Source: Candidatus Moanabacter tarae (GTDB lineage: Bacteria; Verrucomicrobiota; Verrucomicrobiia; Opitutales; UBA2987). Taken from it: a stretch of DNA of 64,000 nucleotides. Shown here piece by piece: positions 1-9,241 of this stretch (the stretch's first letter is position 1; each line of letters begins with the position of its first letter). A model generated the notes under the pieces. It searched no databases. It saw only the letters and a program-made list of their open reading frames with translations, and was not told the origin of the DNA. Position numbers and translations under genes: made by a program. The stretch spans positions 2,051,001 to 2,115,000 of the forward strand of contig CP029803.1 in NCBI GenBank assembly GCA_003226295.1, read 5' to 3'.

Positions 1-1
1 A

Positions 2-1141
2 GTAGCAACCGCATCTGGCTGGTTTATCATCACAGCTCTCGCCTTCGGCATCGTACTCAACCACACTCGTCTTTCCCTAAGGTCTTCGGTCATAATCTTC
101 GTACCGATTACCTTTTTGGGCCTTTTGATAGGCCATATCTTTCCCGCTCCCAGCATCGCAAAAGAAAGTTGGATCTGGCTTATTCTCATCTACTGCTACA
201 TCGCCGCCGTTCTACCGGTTCAGATCCTCCTCCAGCCAAGAGACTTCCTCAGCTCCTCCTTTCTCTATGCTATGCTCGGTCTCGGCATTATTGGGTTAAT
301 AGTAGCCAACGCACCGATCAACTTAGTATTCTATAAGCAATGGGATAGTGCCAAAGCGGGGATGTTGGTTCCCTTCCTTTTCATCACCGTAGCTTGCGGC
401 GCTTGTAGCGGCTTCCACAGTATCGTGGCTAGCGGAACCACCTCAAAACAAATTCGAGTTGAGACTGATATCCGACGAGTTAGTTTCGGTGCAATGCTGG
501 TAGAAGGAGTACTCGCGACATTTGCTCTTGGATGTGTCGCTGTTCTCTCCGCAACCCAGATTAACGATGCCAATACCCCTACCGCCCTCTTCGCCAAAGG
601 AGCCGGGTTCCTCATCGGATCGTTGGGTATTCCAGCTAAGTTAGGTGAGGAATTCAGTCTCCTCGCTGTCAGCACCTTTCTTCTGACAACTCTTGATACC
701 TGCACTCGGCTAACACGATTCCTCATTGAAGAACTCCTGAGCTGGCGAAATGTCGCTAGCCGTTATCTTGGAACGCTCATCGTTCTCCTTTTTCCCGGCA
801 TTCTCGTCTTCAAGTCATTTGACGGCGTACCGGCATGGAAGGCAATCTGGCCCCTGTTTGGATCCACCAATCAACTTTTGGCCGCTCTAGCCCTTGTCTC
901 CTTTATCGTTTTCCTTAAGGCACGAGGTGCAAGATTTGGCTTCGTCCTAATTCCTGCCGTCTTTATGGTATGCATGCCTCTAGTGGCTCTCTTCCTAATG
1001 TTAATCAATAATGAACTCGTTACCTTTCTCCGAGTAATCGCTCTGTTAATGCTCATCCTTGGTCTTTTTGTCGTAGCTATGTCAGCTAAGTTTGTAGTCA
1101 AACCCCTGGAAAAAGACATGACAGAAGCCACACGTTCCTAG
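2..1141 (+). CDS. cstA: CstA-family carbon starvation / peptide or pyruvate transporter, C-terminal part
   Basis: The reading frame is open to the left edge, so the N-terminus lies outside the window and about 379 residues are visible. The protein is almost entirely hydrophobic with many membrane segments. Near the C-terminus it has the CstA signature WPLFGSTNQLLAALAL, and earlier it has the family segment ACSGFHSIVASGTTSKQ. CstA proteins are inner-membrane importers of peptides or pyruvate, induced on carbon starvation in enterobacteria; the substrate here cannot be told. The gene ends with a short charged tail and TAG. A weak hairpin (1140-1158, 5-bp stem) follows without a T-run. No neighbour is obviously related. 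The family is clear; the exact substrate is not. Confidence 0.93.
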   Translation, partial: VATASGWFIITALAFGIVLNHTRLSLRSSVIIFVPITFLGLLIGHIFPAPSIAKESWIWLILIYCYIAAVLPVQILLQPRDFLSSSFLYAMLGLGIIGLIVANAPINLVFYKQWDSAKAGMLVPFLFITVACGACSGFHSIVASGTTSKQIRVETDIRRVSFGAMLVEGVLATFALGCVAVLSATQINDANTPTALFAKGAGFLIGSLGIPAKLGEEFSLLAVSTFLLTTLDTCTRLTRFLIEELLSWRNVASRYLGTLIVLLFPGILVFKSFDGVPAWKAIWPLFGSTNQLLAALALVSFIVFLKARGARFGFVLIPAVFMVCMPLVALFLMLINNELVTFLRVIALLMLILGLFVVAMSAKFVVKPLEKDMTEATRS

Positions 1142-1342
1142 GGTATATGGCAAACCCTGTAACCAGACCAGAGACCCAGTGATATGATATAATCCCCTGA
1201 AAACAGAATTTACGGCAAGCGCGTATACTTGTCTGGCACTCGCTAACCCTAAACCACTCGATCTTTAAATCCAATTATTCACTGTACGGCATTTACTTTC
1301 CTTAAGGCGAAACTCTAAGTTCTGAAAACTCAAAACCCAGCT

Positions 1343-2398
1343 ATGACCACCAAAGTGAACACAATTGTGGTCGGGCAGGGGCTGGCTGGCTCACTGCTTG
1401 CCTGGAACTTGATTCAGCGGGGAGAAAAAGTTCTAGTAGTTGATAATCGACATAGTGATTCCGCTTCGATTGTTGCCGCGGGGATCATTAATCCGGTTAC
1501 AGGTCCCCGTCTCGTGCCGTCCTGGAGGCTGGAACAATTGATCAACGCGGCGCGATTTACTTATCAGAAACTGGGAAACGAGTTGGGAAGACAATTCTAC
1601 TCTGAGATTGAGCTGGTTCGCCTCTTTAAGGATGAAGAAGAACGACGTCTTTGGATCTCAAAAAAAAGTCACCCCAGCACCAATCGGTACTTGGGAACAT
1701 TGCGTCTGCCCGGATGGAAACCAGAGCTTGTTTCCGATCCTTTTGGAAGTTTCTCTCCCTCAGGAAGTAGTCACTTGGCAGTGGCAAAACTTCTAACTAG
1801 CATGCAAAGATTCTTTCTCAAGCAGGGTAGTCTCTTGCATTCGCACCTCGACTATAATACTCTACAACTGAATGCGGATAGTATTAAATGGTCCGAATGG
1901 GAAACAGAAAAAGTGATTTTTTGCGAAGGGCATAACTCGATCCAAAACCCCTTTTTTCAAAATCTACCCTTTAAGTCATCTAAAGGGGAAATACTGGAGG
2001 TTGAAACGGAAAAAGTAAACCTTCCTCAGTCAATTATTAACCGAGGACAATGGATCCTTCCAATAGGAGAAAACCGCTACCATGCCGGATCAACTTTTTC
2101 CTGGAATCCTCTGAACTCCAATCCAACCGAGAAAGGCAAAGCCCATATTCTGAACAATTTGGGGGATTTCATCCAAGCCAAGTTACATCTACGTGAACAC
2201 AGAGCTGGCATCCGTCCTGCCATGAAGGACTTCCGTCCTGTTATCGGCTTCCATCCACAGTGTTCTCGTATAGGAATTTTTAACGGTCTCGGCTCGAAAG
2301 GTGTGCTCAACGCTCCTTTTTTCGCGGATCATTTCGCCTCTCACCTTTTGGAAAAAACTAAACTCGATCCCGAAGTAGCTTTGGATCGCTTCCTTTAG
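1343..2398 (+). CDS. FAD-dependent oxidoreductase (DAO / glycine-oxidase-like family)
   Basis: A 351-residue protein with an N-terminal FAD-binding Rossmann motif, GQGLAGSLLAWNL at about residues 11-23, followed by an acidic residue ending the second strand (VVDNR). The C-terminal segment AGIRPAMKDFRPVIGF, then a glycine-rich FNGLGSKGVL, matches the usual closing FAD contact of D-amino-acid-oxidase-fold enzymes. Such enzymes oxidise an amine or the C-N bond of an amino acid, or modify tRNA (MnmC C-domain). The substrate is not readable from sequence. There is no signal peptide or membrane segment, so it is probably cytoplasmic. It stands alone, 201 bp after cstA and 258 bp before the aquaporin gene. 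Confidence 0.85.
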   Translation: MTTKVNTIVVGQGLAGSLLAWNLIQRGEKVLVVDNRHSDSASIVAAGIINPVTGPRLVPSWRLEQLINAARFTYQKLGNELGRQFYSEIELVRLFKDEEERRLWISKKSHPSTNRYLGTLRLPGWKPELVSDPFGSFSPSGSSHLAVAKLLTSMQRFFLKQGSLLHSHLDYNTLQLNADSIKWSEWETEKVIFCEGHNSIQNPFFQNLPFKSSKGEILEVETEKVNLPQSIINRGQWILPIGENRYHAGSTFSWNPLNSNPTEKGKAHILNNLGDFIQAKLHLREHRAGIRPAMKDFRPVIGFHPQCSRIGIFNGLGSKGVLNAPFFADHFASHLLEKTKLDPEVALDRFL

Positions 2399-2656
2399 GA
2401 ATCGGTTGGCGGTCTGAGCTTTTTCAAAATCCTTCCTATGAAGGTTGAGTCTGAGCCATAATGCTGGTGAGCCTCAAAATCTGGCGGACTTCCCTGAGCG
2501 TATAGCCACAAATCAAAACCTAAAATCTTTACAAGCAGCAGGCCAACTGACAATTTCCGAAATCAGGTTTGGATAGGACCCGAATTCAAAGTCTAATCAA
2601 GAAGAAATCTATCGCTACCATTCTCAGCTCGTAATTCCAATAATCCCTCTAAGCTG

Positions 2657-3331
2657 ATGAATATCAAAGCTGCTATAGCCGAACTTGCCGGTGCCTTCAC
2701 CCTGAGTTTCGTTGGGGCAGGTTCGATCATCGTTGACAGCTACACTGGCGGTGAAATTGGATTAATTGGCATTGCGCTGGCACACGGTCTCGCCGTCGCT
2801 GTCGCGGTTAGTTCCACAATAAATATTTCTGGCGGACAGATTAACCCGGCCATCACCATTGGTCTTGTAATTATCGGGAAGGAAAAAGTCCCTCAGGCGC
2901 TAGCTAATATTTTCTCTCAACTCTTGGGAGCGCTCATTGCTGGCATACTTCTTAAAGGCCTTTTCCCGGCTGAGGCTGCCGCAGCCGTGAAGCTAGGGAC
3001 TCCCGTCCTTGGTGAAGGGGTTACTCAGGGGAAGGGAATTCTCCTCGAAGTGATTGCCACTCTTCTCCTGGCCATGGCCGCCTACGGTACCATAGTGGGC
3101 AAACAAGCTCCAAAGAGAATAGCAGGACTCGGCGTCGGGATGACTGTCACTTTTCTTATTCTTGCAATCGGTCCACTAACTGGGGCGTGCATGAATCCCT
3201 GCCGCCATTTTGGAACTGCAATTATGTCGGGATATCTGGATAACATCTGGGTTTTTTGGGCGGGCCCTATTATCGGATCGGTGCTCGGCTTCCTCATCTT
3301 TGTCCGAGTCCTGGAGAAAAATCAGACGTAG
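2657..3331 (+). CDS. Aquaporin / MIP family channel
   Basis: A 224-residue, six-helix major intrinsic protein that forms a membrane pore for water or small neutral solutes. The first half carries GGQINPAIT (Asn63-Pro64-Ala65). The second half carries MNPCRHFG, so the second NPA box is Asn180-Pro181-Cys182. Its numbering matches E. coli AqpZ in the first half. By that alignment the aromatic/arginine filter is His43, Ile168, Ala177 and Arg183. That combination is typical of plant tonoplast aquaporins (TIPs), not of AqpZ (Phe/His/Thr/Arg) or GlpF, and suggests water plus possibly ammonia or urea. No glycerol kinase is nearby. The gene is convergent with priA, only 7 bp away. Family assignment is firm; selectivity is inferred. 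Confidence 0.93.
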   Translation: MNIKAAIAELAGAFTLSFVGAGSIIVDSYTGGEIGLIGIALAHGLAVAVAVSSTINISGGQINPAITIGLVIIGKEKVPQALANIFSQLLGALIAGILLKGLFPAEAAAAVKLGTPVLGEGVTQGKGILLEVIATLLLAMAAYGTIVGKQAPKRIAGLGVGMTVTFLILAIGPLTGACMNPCRHFGTAIMSGYLDNIWVFWAGPIIGSVLGFLIFVRVLEKNQT

Positions 3332-3338
3332 GCGGGTT

Positions 3339-5591
3339 CTAGACCAACTCAACCGGATCAACATCGATCACATCGATCACATCTTTATCCATTGCAAACT
3401 GTTCCCTTAGTTCAATGAGTGCCGGGACAAAATTCGAAGCACTCTTTGCAAAATACCAAATCTGATACCTATAAAAATCCTTCACTTTTAACCTGGAACA
3501 GGGTGCGGGTCCCCGCACTTCGATTCCTTTCCCAAAGCTGGAACGGGCATGGCGGGCCCACTGCTCTGCATAGAAAGCGATCTTATCCTCATTTCTACCT
3601 CGAAACTGGTGTTGGATAAGGTGGCGGAAGGGAGGATACCGGTATTCCTCTCTATGAAATAATTCCTCCTTTGCGAACTCGTCGGTTTCTCCTCGACGCG
3701 CATATTGAATCGGTTCGCTATGAGGAAGGAATGTCTGCACTACTACCTCACCGGATCGATCTCCCCGACCCGCTCGACCCGCTACCTGAACTATGAGTTG
3801 GTGGCACCTTTCAGCTGATCGGAAATCAGGTACCTGAAGTGAAATATCTGCATCCACTAGACCAACCAATGTCACGTTAGGGAAATCTAAGCCCTTTGCG
3901 ATCATTTGGGTACCCACAAGAACATCGATCTTTCCAATCCTGAAATCGGCGAGAATACGGCGAAAATTGTTTTTCTTCTTCATGGTGTCGGCATCGATCC
4001 TGACAATTCTAGCTCCTGGAATAACCTTACTTGCTAGTTCTTCTACCCGCTGCGTTCCATGGCCCTGCACTCGAATAGAGTCTGATCCACATGCGGAGCA
4101 GGTCTTGGGTGCACTTTTGAATAACCCGCAAACATGACACCGAAGGGTCTCATCTACTCGATGGTAGGTCAGGGTCACACTGCAATGATCACATTCACCG
4201 ACATAGCCGCACGCAGGACAAAGCAACGAGCGCGAATACCCCCGACGGTTGAGAAAGAGGATAGTCTGTTCCTTTTTCTCATACCGCTCCTGCATTTTTT
4301 CGACTAGGAGACGCGAGAAAAGGATATTTCTTTTTTTATTTATGACCTCTCTTTTCATATCCACCACGTGAACGAGAGGAAGTTTCTGATCGTCTACTCG
4401 ATGCCGGAGCCTATTCAAACGATATTTTCCAATCTGAGTATTGTAGATAGATTCTAACGCCGGGGTTGCTGAGCCAAGTACACAAAGAGCGTTGCATATT
4501 TTCGCTCGATAAACCGCCACATCACGACCGTGATACCGGGAACTGTCTGCCTGCTTATAGGCCGGTTCGTGTTCTTCATCCACGATAATCAACCGCAAGG
4601 AAGAAAGTGGTGCGAATACTGCCGATCGCGCCCCAACCACTACTCGCGCTTCCCCGCTAACGAGTGAATCCCAGGCATCTCGCCTCTCGCCCTCCGACAA
4701 GTGGCTATGCCAAACGGCAGTTCTATAACCACTTAATTCCTCCAACCTGCCTCTAAGCCGGGCCAAGGTCTGAGGGGTTAGCGCAACCTCAGGAACTAAA
4801 TAGACAACCCCTCCTCCATATTTTAGGGCTTCTTGCAATACCCGAATATAAACCTCGGTTTTACCCGATCCAGTCACACCATGGAGGAGATGGACCCGGA
4901 ATTCATCTGTTTTTAAACTCTTAATGAGATCCTCGCTGGCCGCCCTCTGTTCATCGTTTAGTTCAACGGCCCCCACATGAGCTTCTTCGGTCAGCCCAAG
5001 ATCATCATCATAAGCAACCCGTTTTATATCCTCCTTGGACTCTATCAAAAATCCCTTATCCAAAAGAGCTCGGCAACTCGACCCTGGCACTTTAAGGAGC
5101 CTTAGAACCTCCCCACGGGGATATTCACGGTCCTGCTCCTTGAGGAACTCATAGAGTGCTGCCTGCCTAGAAGCCTTGTGTCTAAGATTCTCTAACTCAT
5201 TGTTTCCCAGATTCTTACCTACTCTCAAATAGCTTTGGAGCTTGGGTCTCATTCCTCGCCGTACTGCAACCGGTATCATTGCCTCCAAAATAGCTTCCAC
5301 CGAGCTGCCATAGTATCTCTCCATCCACTTCGCTAGTTCCAATAAGTCAGGTGTTAGCACAGGACATTCGTAAATGACTTCCAATAGGTTTCTTAGCCGA
5401 TCCTCACTCACATCCTCCGTCTTCGCCAGCTCCTCTACCACTCCTAGTTCACTCTTCTTTCGTATTGGTATCCGAACCAACGACCCCACTTGTACTTGGC
5501 TTCCCATCCACTCGGGAACCCGATAGCTTAAGCGCCGATTTATCCCAGATATCGGTACCACCGTTACTAATTTCGGTTTGCCCCCGCACAT
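3339..5591 (-). CDS. priA: Primosomal protein N' (replication restart helicase PriA)
   Basis: PriA recognises stalled forks and reloads the replisome as a 3'-5' DNA helicase. The 750-residue protein is full length. It has an N-terminal DNA-binding region, a Walker A motif GVTGSGKTE (238-246) and a DEEH Walker B motif (338-341). The zinc domain has four Cys pairs, at about 458/461, 467/470, 485/488 and 498/501. It is followed by the helicase motifs GTQMIAKGLDFP and VAGRAGRG. The last residues encode a small DVIDVIDVD repeat, from tandem copies of a 9-bp unit near 3362-3382. The gene is divergent from the fur-family gene with 62 bp between starts. Nothing essential is missing. Confidence 0.97.
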   Translation of the reverse strand: MCGGKPKLVTVVPISGINRRLSYRVPEWMGSQVQVGSLVRIPIRKKSELGVVEELAKTEDVSEDRLRNLLEVIYECPVLTPDLLELAKWMERYYGSSVEAILEAMIPVAVRRGMRPKLQSYLRVGKNLGNNELENLRHKASRQAALYEFLKEQDREYPRGEVLRLLKVPGSSCRALLDKGFLIESKEDIKRVAYDDDLGLTEEAHVGAVELNDEQRAASEDLIKSLKTDEFRVHLLHGVTGSGKTEVYIRVLQEALKYGGGVVYLVPEVALTPQTLARLRGRLEELSGYRTAVWHSHLSEGERRDAWDSLVSGEARVVVGARSAVFAPLSSLRLIIVDEEHEPAYKQADSSRYHGRDVAVYRAKICNALCVLGSATPALESIYNTQIGKYRLNRLRHRVDDQKLPLVHVVDMKREVINKKRNILFSRLLVEKMQERYEKKEQTILFLNRRGYSRSLLCPACGYVGECDHCSVTLTYHRVDETLRCHVCGLFKSAPKTCSACGSDSIRVQGHGTQRVEELASKVIPGARIVRIDADTMKKKNNFRRILADFRIGKIDVLVGTQMIAKGLDFPNVTLVGLVDADISLQVPDFRSAERCHQLIVQVAGRAGRGDRSGEVVVQTFLPHSEPIQYARRGETDEFAKEELFHREEYRYPPFRHLIQHQFRGRNEDKIAFYAEQWARHARSSFGKGIEVRGPAPCSRLKVKDFYRYQIWYFAKSASNFVPALIELREQFAMDKDVIDVIDVDPVELV

Positions 5592-5653
5592 TGATCTTGC
5601 TTTCCCTCTTCCCCTTGTCCTTATTGGTTATCTAGTCTCATTCTAAATAAAAC

Positions 5654-6139
5654 GTGCCTATCCAACCCAGTAAACTCGAGCAACGAGAAAAGTCGAGCGA
5701 TACGTTTCGCAAGTACCTCTCTCGGAAGGGTCTGCGTCTAACTAACCAGCGAAAAGCAATATTCGAGGCGGTATTTAACAATTTAGAACACTTCACGGCG
5801 GAAGAGCTACTTGACTACTCACGCAAAATTGACGTCTCGGTATCTCGCGCCACAGTCTACCGTACTCTACCGCTCCTTATCGAGGGCGGGTTAGTAAGGG
5901 AGGTGGATATTGGCAGCGACTATAAGTTCTACCAGACCAGTCCAGGCGAAAAGAGACAACAGGCTCAGGTCATTTGTCTAGACTGTGAAAAAATCTCTGA
6001 AATCGAAGCTCCTTTCATGGAGTGGTATTCTAGATCCGTCGCTCAAAAAGTGGGCTTGGAACCTGTTCATCAACGACTTCAGGTCCATGCCCAATGCATG
6101 ATCTTTAAAGAGGAAGGTCTTTGCGATAACCACCGATAA
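5654..6139 (+). CDS. Fur-family metal-responsive transcriptional regulator
   Basis: 161 residues starting at GTG. The N-terminal winged helix is clear: RLTNQRKAIFEAV, then recognition helix SRATVYRTL (about 64-72). The C-terminal half has the structural zinc Cys pair CLDC (108/111) and a second Cys pair (148, 157). The usual Fur stretch with three or four His and an Asp before the first Cys pair is replaced by KRQQAQ (100-105), so the regulatory metal site is at least partly lost or rebuilt. His47, Glu117/119 and His145 could still act as ligands. It may be a Fur, Zur or PerR relative with altered sensing. Its targets cannot be read from the window. A small TPR gene follows 74 bp later. Confidence 0.9.
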   Translation: MPIQPSKLEQREKSSDTFRKYLSRKGLRLTNQRKAIFEAVFNNLEHFTAEELLDYSRKIDVSVSRATVYRTLPLLIEGGLVREVDIGSDYKFYQTSPGEKRQQAQVICLDCEKISEIEAPFMEWYSRSVAQKVGLEPVHQRLQVHAQCMIFKEEGLCDNHR

Positions 6140-6213
6140 CCTGGAAATCTTTCAGATTTTTGGGATGCCTGTGGGGAGTTGTCGGATAAGTATAGGCTCG
6201 CTTCGGATGTTTT

Positions 6214-6612
6214 ATGAATCAAGTCCGTCAAAGTCCGGAGAATTATCAGTTCGAAATTCAGTTTTTCGAAAGTATCTACCAAAAGAATCCTGCGGATTCA
6301 TCGGTGGTGGAATTACTCGCTCATCTATACACTAAAATGGGCCGCATCAGCGATGGATTGAGGATGGACCGAAAGATGATACGACTCCGGCCTGAAAATC
6401 CGGTAGCACACTATAATCTCGCATGCAGTCTGGCTCTCAAGAACCGAAAATCCGAGGCTGTTAAGGCACTGAGAAACGCCATCGCGCGCGAATACAGTGA
6501 TTGGGACTGGCTTTTGCAGGATCCCGACCTGGAAAGTCTACACGATTATTCCCTATTTCAGAATTTACTTGAAGAGTATAAGGTTGAGCGCTCGTCTAAA
6601 CCCCCATTGTAA
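6214..6612 (+). CDS. Small tetratricopeptide-repeat protein
   Basis: 132 residues with about two to three TPR units. The clearest is SSVVELLAHLYTKMGRISDG (about 29-48), continuing into a second around PVAHYNLACSLALKNR with the typical Tyr/Leu/Ala spacing. There is no signal peptide. TPRs are protein-protein scaffolds, so no enzymatic role is expected. It lies 74 bp after the Fur-family gene on the same strand and may be co-transcribed. A similar fur-TPR pairing in relatives would support a link. It is convergent with the M23 peptidase gene; a weak GGATG/CATCC hairpin at 6666-6679 lies between them. Confidence 0.75.
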   Translation: MNQVRQSPENYQFEIQFFESIYQKNPADSSVVELLAHLYTKMGRISDGLRMDRKMIRLRPENPVAHYNLACSLALKNRKSEAVKALRNAIAREYSDWDWLLQDPDLESLHDYSLFQNLLEEYKVERSSKPPL

Positions 6613-6734
6613 GTGATGCTCTTCCCATGGTAAAGCTAGTCTTTTTCGACGCATAAAATTTCCTTGGATGGCAGCATCCTAACCGAAAGTAATTGATGAA
6701 GGAACTTGAAAAGGGATCCCTGTCCGGGGAAAGT

Positions 6735-7814
6735 TCATTCCAAAAGTTGGCTGGCGAACAAGATTTCAATTAGCCTGATTGCGCCGTTCCCCAACATGTA
6801 CCCATCCTTACATTGAAGGATAACCTCGCGACATAAGCTGCCCTTTAAAAATTCCTTTTTTACACTCACCAATTTAAAGCTTCCTTCCTTTTCCCCAATT
6901 GGTGACGCTCCATCCAGAATTGGCCTCCAAAGTTTGGGAATACCAAAGCCTGAAAATTCGATTTCCCATGCTGTCAAAGTCCTATCCTGAAATGGCAACG
7001 TCGCCAAAGCGGGATAACGCTGAATGAAATCCGGGACCTCCGAGGTGTTTATTTTAACCGTGAATGCCGTCGGCAATCGAACGATGTGATCGAATGGTTG
7101 ACGAACAACCCCATTTTTAAAGTTTCCGAAAAACTCTAAGGGATCGAAACCAACCAGGTTGAGTCCATTCCAGGGACCGTGGTAATTCTGTTCTTTGAAG
7201 TTTTGCAAATCATACCATTTTTGAAAATTGCCTGAAAGCATCAACCCCATCTCGAAATGCAGATGGGCTCTTTGGCTCGGAATCGTGTAGCCTCCAGATG
7301 AATGACCCATTCTTCCTATCACGGCCCCTGCTTCCAGAGTCATTCCTATCTCGACAACCGGACTCACTTCGCTGAGGTGTGCGTAAAGAGTATAAACAGC
7401 AGGATTCAAATTAGTATGTTCAACAACGATGTACCTCCCATATCGGCTGTTGCCCGGTATGTCGTTAACATGTACCACCTCCCCGTCCATGACCGCAAAA
7501 ATGGGATCCAATGCTTGACCTCTACCGTCTTTCAGAACCGGCTTGAGATCAATACCTTCATGGAACCGTAATCCGGAATTGCGGAAGCATCCGTAAAGTC
7601 CTGATTCAAAGGTTCCCGACTCGGATGGCTGAACATAACTCGCCGCTGGGTTTGATTCCAAAAAAGCTCGGTTCGGAGTCGGCCACTTCAAGCGGACCCG
7701 TTCCCCAACACTGATTTGCGCGGACAAGATCAGAAGATACGTTACTATGAAAATAAGACCCCAGTGGCGGAAAAGATTGTCCACCGCAGTATGTTTTGCC
7801 CAAATTTGAAACAT
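6735..7814 (-). CDS. M23-family (LytM-type) metallopeptidase, exported
   Basis: A 359-residue protein with one N-terminal hydrophobic stretch (about 18-33), serving as signal peptide or anchor. The LytM/lysostaphin domain has its zinc ligands: HEGID (His85, Asp89), YAHLSE (His145) and HLH (184-186). M23 enzymes cut peptide cross-links in peptidoglycan or act as activators of amidases. All metal ligands are present, so this one is probably active. The C-terminal 150 residues form an additional domain I do not recognise. The upstream prepilin peptidase gene is in the same direction, 175 bp away, which does not demand an operon. Confidence 0.88.
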   Translation of the reverse strand: MFQIWAKHTAVDNLFRHWGLIFIVTYLLILSAQISVGERVRLKWPTPNRAFLESNPAASYVQPSESGTFESGLYGCFRNSGLRFHEGIDLKPVLKDGRGQALDPIFAVMDGEVVHVNDIPGNSRYGRYIVVEHTNLNPAVYTLYAHLSEVSPVVEIGMTLEAGAVIGRMGHSSGGYTIPSQRAHLHFEMGLMLSGNFQKWYDLQNFKEQNYHGPWNGLNLVGFDPLEFFGNFKNGVVRQPFDHIVRLPTAFTVKINTSEVPDFIQRYPALATLPFQDRTLTAWEIEFSGFGIPKLWRPILDGASPIGEKEGSFKLVSVKKEFLKGSLCREVILQCKDGYMLGNGAIRLIEILFASQLLE

Positions 7815-7989
7815 AAGGGATAGAAAGTATCCAAATTCAAAGACTCATTTCCAACTTTCTAGTTGACGATCAATAGAGAAGGAGCCCCGACGCATTCCCA
7901 TCCGAAGAATGAGGCTAGGGGGACCAACCCTAATTCTCTAACCGCTCCAAACAGAGAACATTGAATTAGGTTTATCATTCCAAAAAGGT

Positions 7990-9003
7990 TCACTCGTTGC
8001 AATGGTATGTCGAGCTAGTTCCCATAAAATTCGCAATTGCTTCATCAAAAAAATTGTCGACCAGCTCATGTAAAAAAAGGAAATAAATTATTCCTGCCCC
8101 CGCCAGCATTGGACCGAAAGGAACCTGGCAACTAATCGATCGGATAGACTTTTCTTCCTTCCCCTCCCCCTTTACACCGGCAAATTGACCTCTGAAAGAA
8201 CCTGTCGATTCCCCCTCGGATTTACTGAATAAATCCCTTTTCTGGAAAAGATGAAATAAGGAAGAGATTAGAATGCCGGCGCTACCGATCACAGCTCCGC
8301 CAAAAAGGGAGAAAACCGCTCCCTGCCACCCGCAAAAGGCGCCGATTGCTCCCATCAGCTTAACATCCCCGAATCCCATTGCTTCCTTCTTCATAAGCAG
8401 TTTTGCCAGAATCGCAATCCATAGGACCAAAGCTGAACCGATAAAGGATCCCTCAATAGAAGCGATGAACGATCGAAAACTATCCGTCAGAAAGAGGTCT
8501 CCGGTGAACCCATGCAAAGAAGAAAAAATTATGGAAAACACCGTCCCTGCAATGAACCCACCAATAGAAAATCGATCCGGGATGATCATATGGTCGAAAT
8601 CAATGAAACCGGCTGCGATCATTATGGATCCGAAAATCATTCCACCAAGAGCAGTGATGGGTTCCAATAAGTACCAACAGAAGACAAAAAGGGTTGCTGT
8701 CAGAACTTCAACCCCGGGATAGCGGAAACTCAATCGGCTCCCACAGCACCGAGCCCGCCCACAAAGAATGAACCAACTGAGTATCGGTATATTGTCGCTC
8801 CACCTAATAGGTTTGCCACAAGAACACTGGGAACATGGCGATAAGACCGACTCTCCTGTAGGGATGCGATAGATACAAACGTTAAGGAAACTCCCAACAA
8901 ACGCACCCACCAAAAAAATGAGACTAGGAAATCCCCAAGGAACACCTTGTTGGAACAACACAAGATGCTGGTAAAAGCTAAGTAAGGAAAACTCTTCAAT
9001 CAT
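7990..9003 (-). CDS. pilD: Prepilin peptidase / N-methyltransferase (type IV prepilin leader peptidase, A24 family)
   Basis: Membrane aspartyl protease that removes leader peptides of type IV pilins or type II secretion pseudopilins and methylates the new N-terminus. The 337-residue protein begins with the family segment GAFVGSFLNVCIYRIP. It keeps the cysteine-rich loop (Cys57, 60, 62, 81, 86, 87) of bifunctional enzymes. The catalytic aspartates are in FIDFDHMIIPD (135/137) and GFGDVKLM (Asp213). A hydrophilic insert of about 40 residues lies before the last membrane helix (around 255-295), so it is longer than most homologues. No pilin or secretion gene is in the window. A palindrome at 9040-9055 lies 37 bp upstream of the start. 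Confidence 0.93.
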   Translation of the reverse strand: MIEEFSLLSFYQHLVLFQQGVPWGFPSLIFLVGAFVGSFLNVCIYRIPTGESVLSPCSQCSCGKPIRWSDNIPILSWFILCGRARCCGSRLSFRYPGVEVLTATLFVFCWYLLEPITALGGMIFGSIMIAAGFIDFDHMIIPDRFSIGGFIAGTVFSIIFSSLHGFTGDLFLTDSFRSFIASIEGSFIGSALVLWIAILAKLLMKKEAMGFGDVKLMGAIGAFCGWQGAVFSLFGGAVIGSAGILISSLFHLFQKRDLFSKSEGESTGSFRGQFAGVKGEGKEEKSIRSISCQVPFGPMLAGAGIIYFLFLHELVDNFFDEAIANFMGTSSTYHCNE

Positions 9004-9039
9004 TAGGTTTTAAATTCCCTTTAGCGGCATTGATACAGG

Positions 9040-9055
9040 TTCCTAGACTTAGGAA
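9040..9055. promoter_or_regulatory. Inverted repeat upstream of prepilin peptidase gene
   Basis: TTCCTA-GACT-TAGGAA, a perfect 6-bp inverted repeat around a 4-bp centre, lies 37 bp before the prepilin peptidase start. It is short, has no T-run and could be an operator or chance. The rest of the 238-bp gap shows nothing else I can name. Confidence 0.2.
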
Positions 9056-9241
9056 TTCCCCACTTCGAAAATATCTTGCCCGTTATTTTGATGTTTCGGC
9101 ACACTCAGAAACTTTTCGGGGTTAAACGGAAATCAGCCTCTGCTAAAATCTTTCTCTTCTTCTCACTCCTACAGTCCAAAAATCTAGGGATTTGTTGTAC
9201 GCCCTCAAGCATACCTACAAAAGCCGAGGATGAAGAAAATA

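Noticed and set aside
3362-3382. Tandem 9-bp repeat
   Set aside because: It lies inside priA and simply encodes an acidic DVIDVIDV tail; no sign of a regulatory or mobile role.
6666-6679. Rho-independent terminator between convergent genes
   Set aside because: The stem is only 5 bp and no T-run follows on either strand.
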